Shown here: positions 24,586-34,989 of the stretch, in pieces
Numbering within the stretch: position 1 is the first letter of the stretch
How the letters are laid out: each line of letters opens with the position of its first letter
Assembly: GCA_930367215.1 (NCBI GenBank)
Contig: OV884056.1
Coordinates: 320,632,709 to 320,696,708 of the forward strand
DNA: 64,000 nt
DNA from: Pollenia angustigena
Taxonomy: Eukaryota > Arthropoda > Insecta > Diptera > Polleniidae
Direction: 5' to 3'
The notes under the pieces: generated by a model
What the model saw: the letters and a program-made list of their open reading frames with translations, nothing else
Told to the model about the DNA's origin: nothing
The model's database searches: none
Made by a program: the position numbers and the translations under genes

Positions 24586-25978
24586 ATGTAGATCTTTTTT
24601 TGTATTTAACATCTTTAGTAATTATGGACCTTATGACATTTTTAAAAATGACATAATGTCAATTTGCAAAGTGTCTTAATGCCCACGGACATTATAACAT
24701 TTTCAAAAGTGTCACAGTGTCCATGGACATTGCGACACTGGACTTTATGACATGCCACCTTGCAAAAAGCTATATTCTGTTTTGAGTAATTGATTATAAC
24801 TATGCTGTGATTAATTAATACTTAACTATTGAATAGTGCACAAAGTTTGGCGGAGGGCTCAAATAAGTATGTATTACTGTCCATACTGCCGCGCAGCTGT
24901 TGAAGATACAATGCAATTTTTTACATAAAACTTAAATTTGTATGTAACTAAATTTATATGAATAATAAACACTGTTTTGCAAATTGGGTAATTTTTAATT
25001 TTTTTGGGAAAAATTGGTTTTTTTTTTGGTCATTTTTCATTTTTATTTTGGGACCTTTTTCGTTTCTTTTGGTCAAAATTTCATATTTAACTTTTTGGGT
25101 CATTTTTATGTTCTGTTGGGATATTCTTCATTTGGGCGATTTTTCATTTTTTTTTTGGGCCATTTTTCTTTGCGCGATTTTTCCTACAGCCAAATAATTC
25201 CCCCCTTATTCATATACTGTTGTTAAATTTAACAAACGCTTATTAAGGAAAATTTTCAAACCAATTTTGTTTTTTAAACCTTTATTAAATCTTAAATATT
25301 TTTATGAATTTTAATTTAAATAGTTCATATTTTTATGTAAAATATTAAAAAATAATGAAAAACTAATTTAACTGAATTCTGTTTGAACGCGGCAATACAA
25401 AATGGTTATGGGAAAAATGTGTTCTTTACGTGTATAAATTTTTTTTATTATCTTTGATACATTTACACTCAGAGGAATTATCGTACTTAATTTTTTGAAG
25501 TGGTTTCATTAAATATTTTCTATTAACTGGCCAACCATGAAACAAATATTAGAAATAAGCAGCCAGGAAAGTATATAGTAGTGATGTAATGAATATTCGT
25601 GTCACCGAATATTTAAGGACCGAATATTTAAGGAATGCAAAAGTGAAATAATACAAAATATTAAATCCACTCTTCGAAGTCATGTTAGTTTGGCTAAAAT
25701 CGTAACGAATAATACTTTTGTAATGAAAATGAGCATAATATACTTTCATAAGACTTGAAATCACACCACTATATTCTGTGTAAATCGAGTCTTAATTCAT
25801 AATGCGCCCCATATAAAACACACTCTCGGAAAACTTTTTACTACGGCTTTAACCGCAAAACTTCATAACAATCGAAAGCAATCGAATGCCCGGGTAGAAA
25901 CTCTGCATGGTTGTACTGCATAAACGCTACATAAGCGCACTGTACAGTAACAGACTTGATAAGTGCAAACATTTTAGA

Positions 25979-26633
25979 CAGTGTTCGAAAATAAACATTA
26001 AATATCACTCCTTAATGTTCGGTTCGGTAGATTTGTAAAAAACACAAACGCTTATAGTGTATGTGTAGAAAATTATTAAAAAAATAAAATTTCTCTGTCC
26101 ATGATCTCCGAGCATAAAAATAATACTATTCTTATCCAACTTAACAGAAAGATGAGAACATTTAATTCCGTTTGGTTTTTCTTTTTAAACCGCAAACTTC
26201 ATTGTGTTCGGTTTAGCTCATTAGTGTTCGTTCGTTTAAGTTGTGCTTTGCGCCTTTTTGGCTGCTAAAAAAAAACTCAAAATTTTGTACAAAAAAAAAA
26301 CCATCCAAATAATTTTACACAAACCAAACATTTACACGATAAACCCATAAGCTGTTTGTGCTGCTGTCGTTGCTAAATTTTTTTGTTTGTTCATTTTTGT
26401 ATCAACGTAATGAAAGAAACATTATAGAACATTTAAATCTACATTACCACTATAATTGTTCTGTTTTTTAACGAAGAACAGAACACTATATACTGTTCGG
26501 CTCTTTCTTGAGCGGAGTTACGAACGGTATTAAGGGTTGTGTTCGTCTATACAAACACTAAAAAATAGATATGGTTCCTGGGTTCCTGTGTAAGCCGAAC
26601 GTTAAATAATTTTCTGTTTATTTTCGAACACTG
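25979..26633. mobile_element. TIR element, CAGTGTTCGAAAATAAACA ends
   Basis: Perfect 19-bp terminal inverted repeats CAGTGTTCGAAAATAAACA. The interior matches, in opposite orientation, the larger copy at 31475-32979 (shared phrases: aacgaagaacagaac, gaacattt/aaatgttc, gaacggt). CAGTG tips suggest hAT but no 8-bp duplication is evident here. Non-coding. Confidence 0.7.
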
Positions 26634-27288
26634 CACAAAAAAAATTATTGCCGAATTATTTTCAAACAAACGCTTGTTTGAAAATTTTTTTGATTTCTAC
26701 AAATTTTTTTACTGATTCAATTAATATTTTTCTTTGATTTTTATTTAACCAACAAAAATGTTGACAACTATTCAAAAATATAATATACGCGTTATTGGTT
26801 TCAAGTTATAGACAGTGTTGCCAGAACTTTAAGAGGTAAAATCAGCAAAAACCCATAATTTTTCATCAAAAAATCTGCAAAAACTGAGTCAAGATTTTAA
26901 AAATCTTCAATAAATCTTCAAAACACATTTATTACATTTTTATGTAGTTTATTTAGAAAACAATATAACAATTCATATCTGGAATTTTTAATCGATGGTA
27001 AATATCTATAAGTGGTCCTCGAAGTATAAGGTATAAAAAAGAAATATTTGTTTAAACTTTCAACACAGAAGTTTTAAAAATTTGTTCTATTTTAATTTCA
27101 CTCGAATGCGATTTTTAGAACATGGCTGATAGTTTTTGGATATTTTTACATTAAAAATATCTTTTGAAATTTAATTTCTCAGACTGAGTTGGGACTTATC
27201 ACATCTTTGTTATTTTAAACAACAAATTAAAAGTAAATTGCTTGACATAATAACAAGGGTCTTATTGAAAATTTACAAGAGATCAAAT

Positions 27289-27503
27289 CAGTGGCATTTT
27301 GACAAAACATCTTAAGTCAAATTAAAAAAAATTTTGTTAATCATAAGAGTCTTCATTCAAAAAACATTATTGTTTTCGTTTTTATAATTTTGTATTATAA
27401 ACGAAATTTTTCATTAATTTTGGTTTATTTTTCACCGAGTTTTTTTCAAAAACCTTTTTGCTATCTTGTCTCGACTTAAGATGTTTTGTCATAATACCAC
27501 AGA
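27289..27503. mobile_element. MITE copy 1, TGTGGCATTTTGACAAAACA ends
   Basis: The left end cagtggcattttgacaaaac...cttaagtc is mirrored by gacttaagatgttttgtc...taccacag at the right. Interior AT-rich. The next copy lies only 40 bases downstream. Confidence 0.6.
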
Positions 27504-27543
27504 GATATTGCAACTATTAAAGATATTAATAATAAGTACATAT

Positions 27544-27692
27544 CTGTGGCATTTTGACGAAACATCTTAAGTCGAGATACCAAAAAAGTTTTCAAAAAAA
27601 CTCGGTGAAAAGAAAATATTGTTTTTATTATACAAAATTTTAAAAACGCGAACAAAAATGTTTTTTGAATGAAATTTGTCAAAATGCCACAG
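27544..27692. mobile_element. MITE copy 2, CTGTGGCATTTTGAC ends
   Basis: Left end ctgtggcattttgacgaaac and right end gtcaaaatgccacag, both flanked by atat/atat. Its interior shares caaaaaaactcggtga with copy 1 in inverse form, so the two copies together make a larger palindrome. Confidence 0.6.
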
Positions 27693-28095
27693 ATATGAAT
27701 ATATACGTACAAATTCAAATTACTTCGTGTAAAATCAGATGACATAAGTCCGGCGATATGAATGTGTCAAGACAATGCGAATTTTTAATTTTTAAATAAT
27801 CTTTTGTGAATAAAATTCCTCCCAATGAATCTTTTTCCAAACGGTTCTTCCATGAATGGTTGATATATTTCGTTAATCAATGCAAAAAGTGGAAATAGAA
27901 CAAACATGAGTGACAATGTAAAGAAGTTTTAACCGAGCTAAAAAATCTGGAATTTTAAAGCAAAAATCTTTAAATCAGCATTTTGATAATTTTGGGAATA
28001 AAATCTGCAAAATGCAGATAAATCTGCACTTCTGGCATCGCTGGTTATAGAACATTCAAATATATTTTTTTATTTGATCGTAAGCAACACTTCTT

Positions 28096-28874
28096 CCCTA
28101 CAGATAATATTGGACTACGTGGTCCATTGTGGCTTAACCCTTATGTGTGTGGACAGGTACCTGTGTACCTATTGCGTTTTCAAATCGAAATTTTTTATAT
28201 AAGATTTTAGTCTACAATTCTACAATTTCATGAGAACTCCTAACTTTTTGTTATTATTATATTTTCATAGGTGTTTATATACAATATGAGTTGGGGGGGG
28301 GGGGGGGGGGGCGTGGCATACCAATTTGCTTTTTGCACCCTTAATAGGGTGAATAGGTACCTGGGTACCTGTATACGTTTTATATTACAAATTTTTTTTT
28401 TGGGTGTAGGATTTTAAAAAATATATGAAAAGGAGGAAACCAGAGTAAAATTCCAATATTATATCATTAACCATCGATTGTTTGTACAATACAAGACAAA
28501 CAATTAGATTTCTCATACAATTTGCATGAAGGTACCCAGGTACCTATCCACCCTATAGAAGGTGTTTTTTTTTTCCATACACATAAGGGTTAAATGGACT
28601 ACTTACAACATGGTCCAATGTACTGTAGTATGGACCATGTCATAAGAAATTAACATGCAGTGCTGCCAACAACTGCATGATGACTAGTCCACTTTTGTAC
28701 TCCATGGAGTAGTTTAGGGACTACTTCGGTGTGTTATATGGTCCCCTCCTAGGACATCGTAATGTTAAATGGACCACCTTTTACCCATATATTTGGAGTA
28801 GTTTTGGAGCACATCTACTCCTTCATGGACTACTCTTTACATGCATGTGTGGGCTAGTTTCGTTATCTGCAGGG
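28096..28874. mobile_element. TIR element, CCCTRCAGATAA ends, TT flanks
   Basis: The left end CCCTACAGATAATATTGGAC and the inverse of the right end CCCTGCAGATAACGAAAC match. Flanked by TT on both sides. The body is full of ggactac/gtagtcc/ggtccat motifs in both orientations. Same family as 31589-32014. It was split by the TTAA-flanked element 28138-28589. Confidence 0.65.
28138..28589. mobile_element. piggyBac-like MITE with TTAA duplication
   Basis: TTAA occurs at both ends (28134-28137 and 28590-28593). The terminal repeats are CCCTTATGTGTGTGG and its inverse counterpart CCCTTATGTGTATGG. TTAA targets with CCC-starting tips are typical of piggyBac. Inner copies of aggtacctg/caggtacct form inverted sub-repeats. 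An 18-base G run lies near 28293-28310. No coding capacity. Confidence 0.75.
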
Positions 28875-29926
28875 TTTATGTGAAATATAAGAACTACAAC
28901 AAAAACCACATGCAGTCTTTTTTGGACGCTTTAAAAAAGTACAGCAATAAGAAAAATTATAAAATAGTGTGACGAGGTTTGTAGTAAAAAAAACAACAAA
29001 AACAATAGCAGGAAAAAAAACGTTTTACTCTTTTTAAACAACAGAAACAACAACACCAATATAAGAAACAAAATAAATTTTTGGTTGGTTTCAAAGTTGG
29101 TAAAAAAAAACCAAATCCCGTATTAAATTTTTTCAAACTGTTTACTTAAATACATCAAATACAAAAATAGAATGATGACGAAAAACATATCGAGTCGGTC
29201 TGCCGCCGTTTTTGGGTACATTTCTTCTTCATTAGCAAAAGAAAGGATGCAGCAACAGTGAGTGATAAGACTTCGTTCAAAAATTATTCCAACAAAAAAT
29301 GTGTCTCAAAGCCAGCCGGCCGCTCTGCTCTGCTTCATCTTCTCCAACAGTGCTTGCTTCTGTGCGCATCAGTCATTGCTTGTGCAAAAAAACTTTTTTG
29401 TTTGATTCAGCAAAATTATTTGTTTGAAATTTACATAATTATATGAATTTCAGTAAACTTTTTGTTTGATTCAGATAAATTATTTGTTTGAAAAAAATCG
29501 GTGTTTTTTTTTCAATAAACAGAATGTAAATAAATTGTTTGAGTATGCGAATTTGTTTATAGGACCGATTTCAGACAAAAAATTGTTTGATTTTACAAAT
29601 TTTTTGTTTGAATTGGAAAAATTATTAAATAATAATAAAAAAAATAATAATGTTCGATAGTTTTTTTTTCAACTGATTACTGTTGACGTTAACGGGAGAT
29701 TTTTTTTTTGAATTAAATTATAAATATCGGGTGGTGCTTAATTGTATATTGGTTATTCGTATTCGGCGGTTGATTGTTGCCGACGAAAACGGAGGAATTT
29801 TTTCAATTAAATTTGAAATATCGTGTGGTGCTTAATTTCTGATGGGATACTCGTATTCGGCGAATATTGGCGAAGATTATTCGTATTCGCGAATATTAAA
29901 AATTTATATTCGTAATAACAGCACTA

Positions 29927-31474
29927 GTATAGCATTAGAGCACACTCGCTTCTACCTTTTATCAGGCCTAAGCTCAAATGTCTAAAGGTTCATTATGTTT
30001 TTAAAAGCTCTTGGGGGACTTAATCTGTAGATACAAGTTTTTGCGTGTAGAATTAAATCTACTAACATTAAAAGCATATAAAGCATATAAGTTAATATTG
30101 TTGGAAATGTTTAATGTTTGGAGTTTTTATTACTAATTCTGCCTATAACAAACAATTTTAGAACAAAATGAAAAAAAGAAAAATCTTTTGGTTTTAAACA
30201 AACCAGCACGTTTGAGAACTAGTTGGAATGAGTTGTGCATTTGAAATTTTAACTTATTTGCCGTACATTTTAATATAAATAAATTCTCGTGCAAAGAAAA
30301 GTTCCTACGAGAATTGAATTTTTTAAATTGCATTTGTTTTAACTAACTAAAAAGTATCACTAACAAAAAACAAAACAGAATAAAAATATCACAGTTCAAT
30401 TCACTTCCTTTTTGTGTTCTGGTGGTCATGGTCATAAATTTTCGTTTATTGTAGAATATGCAACTTTTATAGCTCGTTTAAGCCATCTTGTTTGTTTTTG
30501 TTTTTTTGTATTAAATATAAATTGCCAGTTTTTTAAACGATTTTATAAAGTTTTAACAACAAAATGCATTTTATTTTTTTAATCGCTTGAATGGAAAACG
30601 TGTTAGATTGTTGTAAATATTGTTGAAATTTGCAAGTATTTGAGTAGTTTTTTTGGCCATTTTGTTTTTTATTATACTTTAAATACCGGCTAAGTAATAA
30701 ATTTGATTTTTTTTTTTAACTACTGCACTTTGGTTACATAAAACACACTTTCTACTTTAGTAACTCAATTAGAAGCAACATTAACATGGTTTATAATGAA
30801 ATGACATGAAATAAATTTACGAAAAGTTTAAAAGGCAAAATGAATGATTTATTCGTTGGCATTACTAAAGCCTGCCATACACGACATGTTTTTTTACATC
30901 TGACTTTTTAAATTTCTCACATTAAAAAAAACATTGCTTTTACATTCTTTGACTCTCAGTCGGCTGGCAAAATTTCAATTGGAGAGGGCTCTATTTTCTT
31001 TCGACGCCGGCTGAACTTGATATTTTAGAATATGTACCATTATATGTTAGTTATTTTAACAATTAAAGGCCCTTTTACACCATATTACTGAGCATTACGA
31101 CATGTCATAAGCTTAAGAAAATTTAACATGTATAATCTTTTGAAACAATTTGTTATGAAATGTAAAATTTTGGTTTTCGAAGCTTTTTAAACGATACAAT
31201 TTTTTACTTTATCAGATTTGTATTTGTTATAGAAGCACAAGAAGAGATTCAGGAATGGAAAACTAAAGTAAAATGTACTAAAATGTCACGGCCTATTTCA
31301 CGATGTCACTCGAACGCTTTCGTTCGCACAAATTGCATGTAAAACAGAAACAAATTTTGAGAACAGACAGTCAATATAATTTTTTTTAATAAAAAAATGC
31401 AAAATGATTGTAATAAATATAAAGTTTTAAGTGTTTGCTTTTTTGAAATAAATCACTTACGTTTTTGTCAAAGC
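29927..31474. other. No gene recognised
   Basis: AT-rich with scattered short open frames and no motif. The segment around 31280-31330 (tcacggcctatttcacgatg...ttcgttcg) is less AT-rich but unassigned. Confidence 0.4.
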
Positions 31475-31588
31475 CAGTGTTCGAAAATAACATACGACTA
31501 TCACACCCAAAAACGATATCTATTTTGTTTGTGTTTGTGTATACGAACACAACACTTAAGGCTAGATTACACTATTATACTTTGTATT

Positions 31589-32014
31589 CCCTGCAAATAA
31601 TAGGACCAGTCCAAACACGCGTGTAAAGAGTAGTCCACAAGGGACCAGGACTAGTCCAAAAGTAACCCAAACGTATGGAAAAAACCTGGTCTATTTAACA
31701 TTACAATGTCCTAGGAGAGGACCATATAACCCACCTTTGGACCACTAAGGAGTAGTTTTAAAACTACTCCATGGTATATAACCCACCTTTGGACCACTAA
31801 GGAGTAGTTTTAAAACTACTCCATGGTATACTCAAGAGGATTAGTTTTGAAGTCGTTTAAAAACGAAAGCATGTCGTTAAAAAACGAAGACATGTCGTCT
31901 CACTACAAACACTTTTTAACAATGACATGGTCCATGCTTGCATTACATCGGACTAGTCCATGGAGTAGTCCATTTTATCAAAATGGGTCAGGTGGTCCAA
32001 TTTTATTTGCAGGG
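31589..32014. mobile_element. TIR element, CCCTGCAAATAA ends, TT flanks
   Basis: The left end CCCTGCAAATAATAGGACC and the inverse of the right end CCCTGCAAATAAAATTGGACC match. Flanked by TT on both sides. The interior has many ggaccac/gtagtcc motifs like 28096-28874, plus a 52-bp tandem duplication. Confidence 0.7.
31725..31828 (+). repeat. 52-bp tandem duplication
   Basis: The block tataacccacctttggacca...actactccatgg occurs twice in a row with 52-base spacing and no visible difference, so the duplication is recent. Confidence 0.8.
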
Positions 32015-32640
32015 TTAATACATGTCAAAAACTCAAGTAATATGACAAAGTGTGATAGTGTGAATGCAATGTGTCACAAAAATTACAAGTATTATGAAAA
32101 AAGTTTGACATTCCATACGACTTCATCGTTTTTTGAAAAATTTCTAAACAATAATACTTTTCATTGGATCAGGGTTGCATTTTATTTCATGTGTGAGTGT
32201 TTATACTTTGTGTGATGGTGTGAACACAAACTGTCATATTACATTAGATTTTTTGACAGTCGTATCAAAACTCATTAGATTTCTATCTCACAAAGTATTA
32301 TGGAATACGTAATATTCGTAGTTATTTTCAAGAAAGTAACGAACATTATTTAATGACCTGTTCTTCGTTAAAAAAAAGCAGAACAGTTGTAGTGATACTG
32401 TAGACAAACATTATATTTTAATGTTCTATGTTTCTTTTTTTATATGGATAAAGAAATGAACAACCTAAAAAATTTAAGCAACGACCGCAGAACAAACAGC
32501 TTGTCTGATAAAATTATATTGCTGGCTTTTCCTTTTTTCGAATGTGTATTTTGCTTTTGTAAAAAATTTTTGGTTTTAAAGGCCCGCTAAGCACAACTGA
32601 AACGAACGAACACTTATGAGCTGAAACGAACACAATGAAG

Positions 32641-32915
32641 TTTGAAGTTAAAAAAAAACGTAAGGAATTAAATGTTCTTATCTTTTTGTTGAGTTGGATA
32701 AGAACGGTTTTTTTTTGTGTTCGAAGATCACAGACAGAAAAAAATAATATTTTTTTAATGCTTTACTACACAAACACTTTGAAGTTAAAAAAAAACGTAA
32801 GGAATTAAATGTTCTTATCTTTTTTGTTGAGTTGGATAAGAACGGTTTTTTTTTGTGTTCGAAGATCACAGACAGAAAAAAATAATATTTTTTTAATGAT
32901 TTACTACACAAACAC
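32641..32915 (+). repeat. 137-bp tandem duplication
   Basis: The block starting gaagttaaaaaaaaacgtaa at 32644 repeats at 32781, differing by about one T in a homopolymer and one substitution near the end. Each copy carries gttggataagaacgg and gtgttcgaagatcacagaca. Recent by near-identity. Confidence 0.8.
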
Positions 32916-33079
32916 TAAAAGCGTTTGTGTTTTCACCGAACACAAAGGAACGGTATATAATGTTTATTTTCGAACACTGCCAAAAGCTAATTTAATACGG
33001 TACACAGACGGAAAAAGTATGAAAAAATTACATTCGTATTTACTTTGCCATCCTCGATGAAAATACCAATAAAAGGTTA

Positions 33080-33360
33080 AAATATGTTGTATAACTACAG
33101 AACCACTAAAATGTATCTGTTTTATAACGAAGAACAGAAAACTATATAATATTCGTTACTTTCTTGAAAATGGTTACGAACGGTTTTAAGGGTTGTTTTC
33201 GTATACACAAAGACCCATTTCACACTCTTGGTTTGATGACGTCAGCGGTAAGGTCAGGATAAGGAAAATAATTGTGTACATACTTTGTTGTACTCGGCAA
33301 GTAACTTGCGCAACTAACTTGCCCAGTCTGAAAGGGGTCAAACACTAGAAAATTTATATT
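33080..33360. mobile_element. Truncated CAGTGTTCG-family copy split by a small MITE
   Basis: The phrases aacgaagaacaga, gaacggttttaagggttg and tcgtatacacaaa match the interior of 25979-26633 in the same orientation. No terminal CAGTG is seen. The MITE 33212-33339 interrupts it. Confidence 0.55.
33212..33339. mobile_element. Small MITE, GACCCMTTTCASACT ends
   Basis: The left end GACCCATTTCACACT and the inverse of the right end GACCCCTTTCAGACT match. Flanked by aaa on each side. About 128 bp, non-coding. Confidence 0.6.
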
Positions 33361-33581
33361 GCTTCAACTTGTGTGACCTGTACACTAAATAATGTTTTTT
33401 GAATAAATAAATACATCGTTGGTCTCATGTAGAAAGGCCATAACTTACGTACTTGCTTGCAACTTTACATAAGAAAGTAAAAACTAAGAGAAACTGTATG
33501 TATCTAAATGTAAAATTGCTTGTGCAATTCTGTTGTAAAACTGTTATTTTTAATACTATTGTATCAAATTTGTGTGACCAG

Positions 33582-34276
33582 CAGGGCTGCCATATTTGAC
33601 GAATTATCGTTTTTGACGATTTTTTGTTCCGAAATAAGTCCCAATTCACACGTTGCAAGTCTTATTGATCAGCTTGCTACTTTATAACGATAGTGACGAG
33701 AGGAAAAGAAACATTTCTCTCTCACTCTCTCTCTCGCCTATAAGGTAGCAAGCTTATCAATATGACTTGCAACGTGTGAATTGGCACTAAGCAAAGTGCC
33801 GATTTGCTGATTTTTTTCTAAAAAGTGACGATTTTTTCAGTCTCCAAAGTCTGAATAAAAAATACACTCCATTTTCTGACAATTTCGTTTTAAATCTTGG
33901 AGTGTTTAATAGCTAAATTGCCATTATTAATTAACAATAGCGGCAAACTTCACTATTAAACGAGCTGTCAAAATCGGATTTTCCAATTGCAAAGCGTTCA
34001 GGCCGCTCTATACAAAACTAGAAAACGTGTGCCGTTAAACTTTGTTAATCTTTCGTCAAAATATCATCGAATGAACCTTTTACGACTCTCTGGGTATGAA
34101 GTAATTATGTTTTTGTTTGAATGTTTTTTTTTACAAAAGTCGAACAAAAATTGCTTAAAAAAATAGTTTTTAAGTTGTCCGATTTTTTTTGAAGATTTTT
34201 CGAAACGATAAAGACGATTTTTTTATTTATTCTCAGGAAACTGACGATTTCCTCAAAAATTTATCCGACAGCACTG
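33582..34276. mobile_element. hAT element, CAGKGCTGYC ends, near-perfect 8-bp TSD
   Basis: The left tip CAGGGCTGCCATATTTGACG and the inverse of the right tip CAGTGCTGTCGGATAAATTT are related. The flanks gtgaccag (33574-33581) and gtgacgag (34277-34284) agree at 7 of 8 bases. Both subterminal zones carry gacgatttttt / aaatcgtc repeats. A MITE is nested at 33641-33784. No coding frame. Confidence 0.75.
33641..33784. mobile_element. MITE with long TIRs, CCAATTCACACGTTGCAAGT
   Basis: The terminal repeats are about 45 bp, starting CCAATTCACACGTTGCAAGT on the left and mirrored on the right, around a (ct)n-rich loop. The inner part (tcttattga...gctactttata...cgagagg) is shared with the MITE at 45000-45259, which has different outermost sequence. 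Confidence 0.75.
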
Positions 34277-34284
34277 GTGACGAG

Positions 34285-34876
34285 GTGTATTTGTGTGCAA
34301 TGTGCTCACTCAATTTTGAAAAAAACCGAGTTGGGGCTTTTCTACATAAGATCAACGATTTGTAAATTGGCTTTGCCGTAATGAGGCAATCTCGGGTTTA
34401 TCATTTTAATCTATCCCGTTTTATTACAATAAAAACAATACAACTCCGAATTTTAAATCAGATAAAGCCTATATATCGGGAAATTTGTGTCAATTGATCT
34501 TAATGCACTTATCTCGTGCACAAGTGCACAAAATATTATAATAAAAAGAAACAAATTGTAATAAGTAAAAGCAAGATTTATCACTTAATCGGTGATAATG
34601 TGTTAAAAGTGTAGTTGCTCCAGAGGCAAGGTAATTGTAAGAAAACTAGTCATGGTTCACTCGGGACATTATCTGTGACAGGCATTATATTAACCGCAAT
34701 TGAATGTATCAATTTAAGTTTTTCATTGAATTGTTACAAACTTTTAAAAGGGTGCCAATTAACCCCCTATTAGGACATCGCCATGGTTAAGTTAGCACTA
34801 CAGCTGGTCCCCTACCACTTTACAACTGTCACGTGATAAGTTTGGAGTTAGTTCCCTATCCCCTAGGGTACTAATG
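34285..34876. other. No gene recognised
   Basis: No bounded element seen. A less AT-rich patch near 34755-34870 (including cccctattaggacatcgcc) is unassigned. Confidence 0.4.
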
Positions 34877-34988
34877 CCTATATTCAACAAAATATTTTAA
34901 ATTTAATAAAGGCTTACATAACAAATTTTCTATGAAAATTTTTGTTAAGAAACGTTTGTTAAATTTAATAATCGTTTATGAATATGGG
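34877..34988. mobile_element. Small palindromic MITE, CMTATATTCA ends
   Basis: Left arm cctatattcaacaaaa...aaatttaataaa and right arm ttaaatttaataatcg...atgaatatggg are mirror images over about 50 bases with mismatches. A related sequence (cttattcatatactgttgttaaatttaacaaacgc) starts right after the Foldback-like element at 25201. Confidence 0.5.
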
Positions 34989-34989
34989 G

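Larger units (their letters stand above)
23764..24759. mobile_element. Nested Foldback-like element, GGCGGCATG ends
   Basis: The left end GGCGGCATGTCATAACGCCC mirrors the right end (inverse GGTGGCATGTCATAAAGTCC). Inside, tandem gtcatagtgtcc-like blocks extend the repeat. The flanks ttgaaaaaa (23755-23763) and ttgcaaaaa (24760-24768) agree at 8 of 9 bases. The tip GGCGGCATG is shared with the element at 41688-42958, so they are probably one family with different sub-repeat modules. Confidence 0.75.
23448..25191. mobile_element. Foldback/Mutator-like element, 9-bp TSD aaataattc
   Basis: Long terminal inverted repeats begin GGCTGTAGGAAAAATCGC and are built from repeated aaaaatcgcccaaa-like blocks on the left and their mirror on the right (about 75 bases well matched, further repeats beyond). 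The 9-mer aaataattc flanks both ends exactly (23439-23447 and 25192-25200). Repetitive long TIRs plus 9-bp duplications fit Foldback or Mutator-like elements. There is no transposase. It contains a second such element, a palindromic 82-bp array and a MITE. Confidence 0.8.
26813..28043. mobile_element. hAT element with perfect 8-bp TSD gttataga
   Basis: The left tip CAGTGTTGCCAGAAC and the inverse of the right tip CAGCGATGCCAGAAG match. The 8-mer gttataga flanks both ends (26805-26812 and 28044-28051). Subterminal aatctgcaaaa / ttttgcagatt motifs occur at both ends. It contains two small inverted-repeat MITEs (27289-27503, 27544-27692). No transposase. Confidence 0.85.
25579..29926. mobile_element. 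hAT-like element carrying a nest of insertions
   Basis: The left tip TAGTGATGTAATGAATATTCG and the inverse of the right tip TAGTGCTGTTATTACGAATAT match well. Subterminal regions on both sides are rich in gaatattcg and cgaata. The flanks gtatatag (25571-25578) and gtatagca (29927-29934) agree if a 2-base deletion is allowed. Most of the 4.3 kb is other insertions (25979-26633, 26813-28043, 28096-28874). No transposase recognised. Confidence 0.6.
31475..32979. mobile_element. TIR element, CAGTGTTCGAAAATAA ends, with insertions
   Basis: The ends match the 25979-26633 element in opposite orientation. The flanks gtcaaagc and ccaaaagc share the last five of eight bases, a weak hAT-style duplication. 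It contains the CCCTGCA element 31589-32014, probably a further insertion surrounding it (about 31565-32305), and a 137-bp tandem duplication. No transposase recognised. Confidence 0.65.

Noticed and set aside
24958..25226. Phenylalanine-rich frames near 25.0-25.2 kb
   Set aside because: They come from the T-rich repetitive right terminus of the Foldback-like element, not from a membrane protein.
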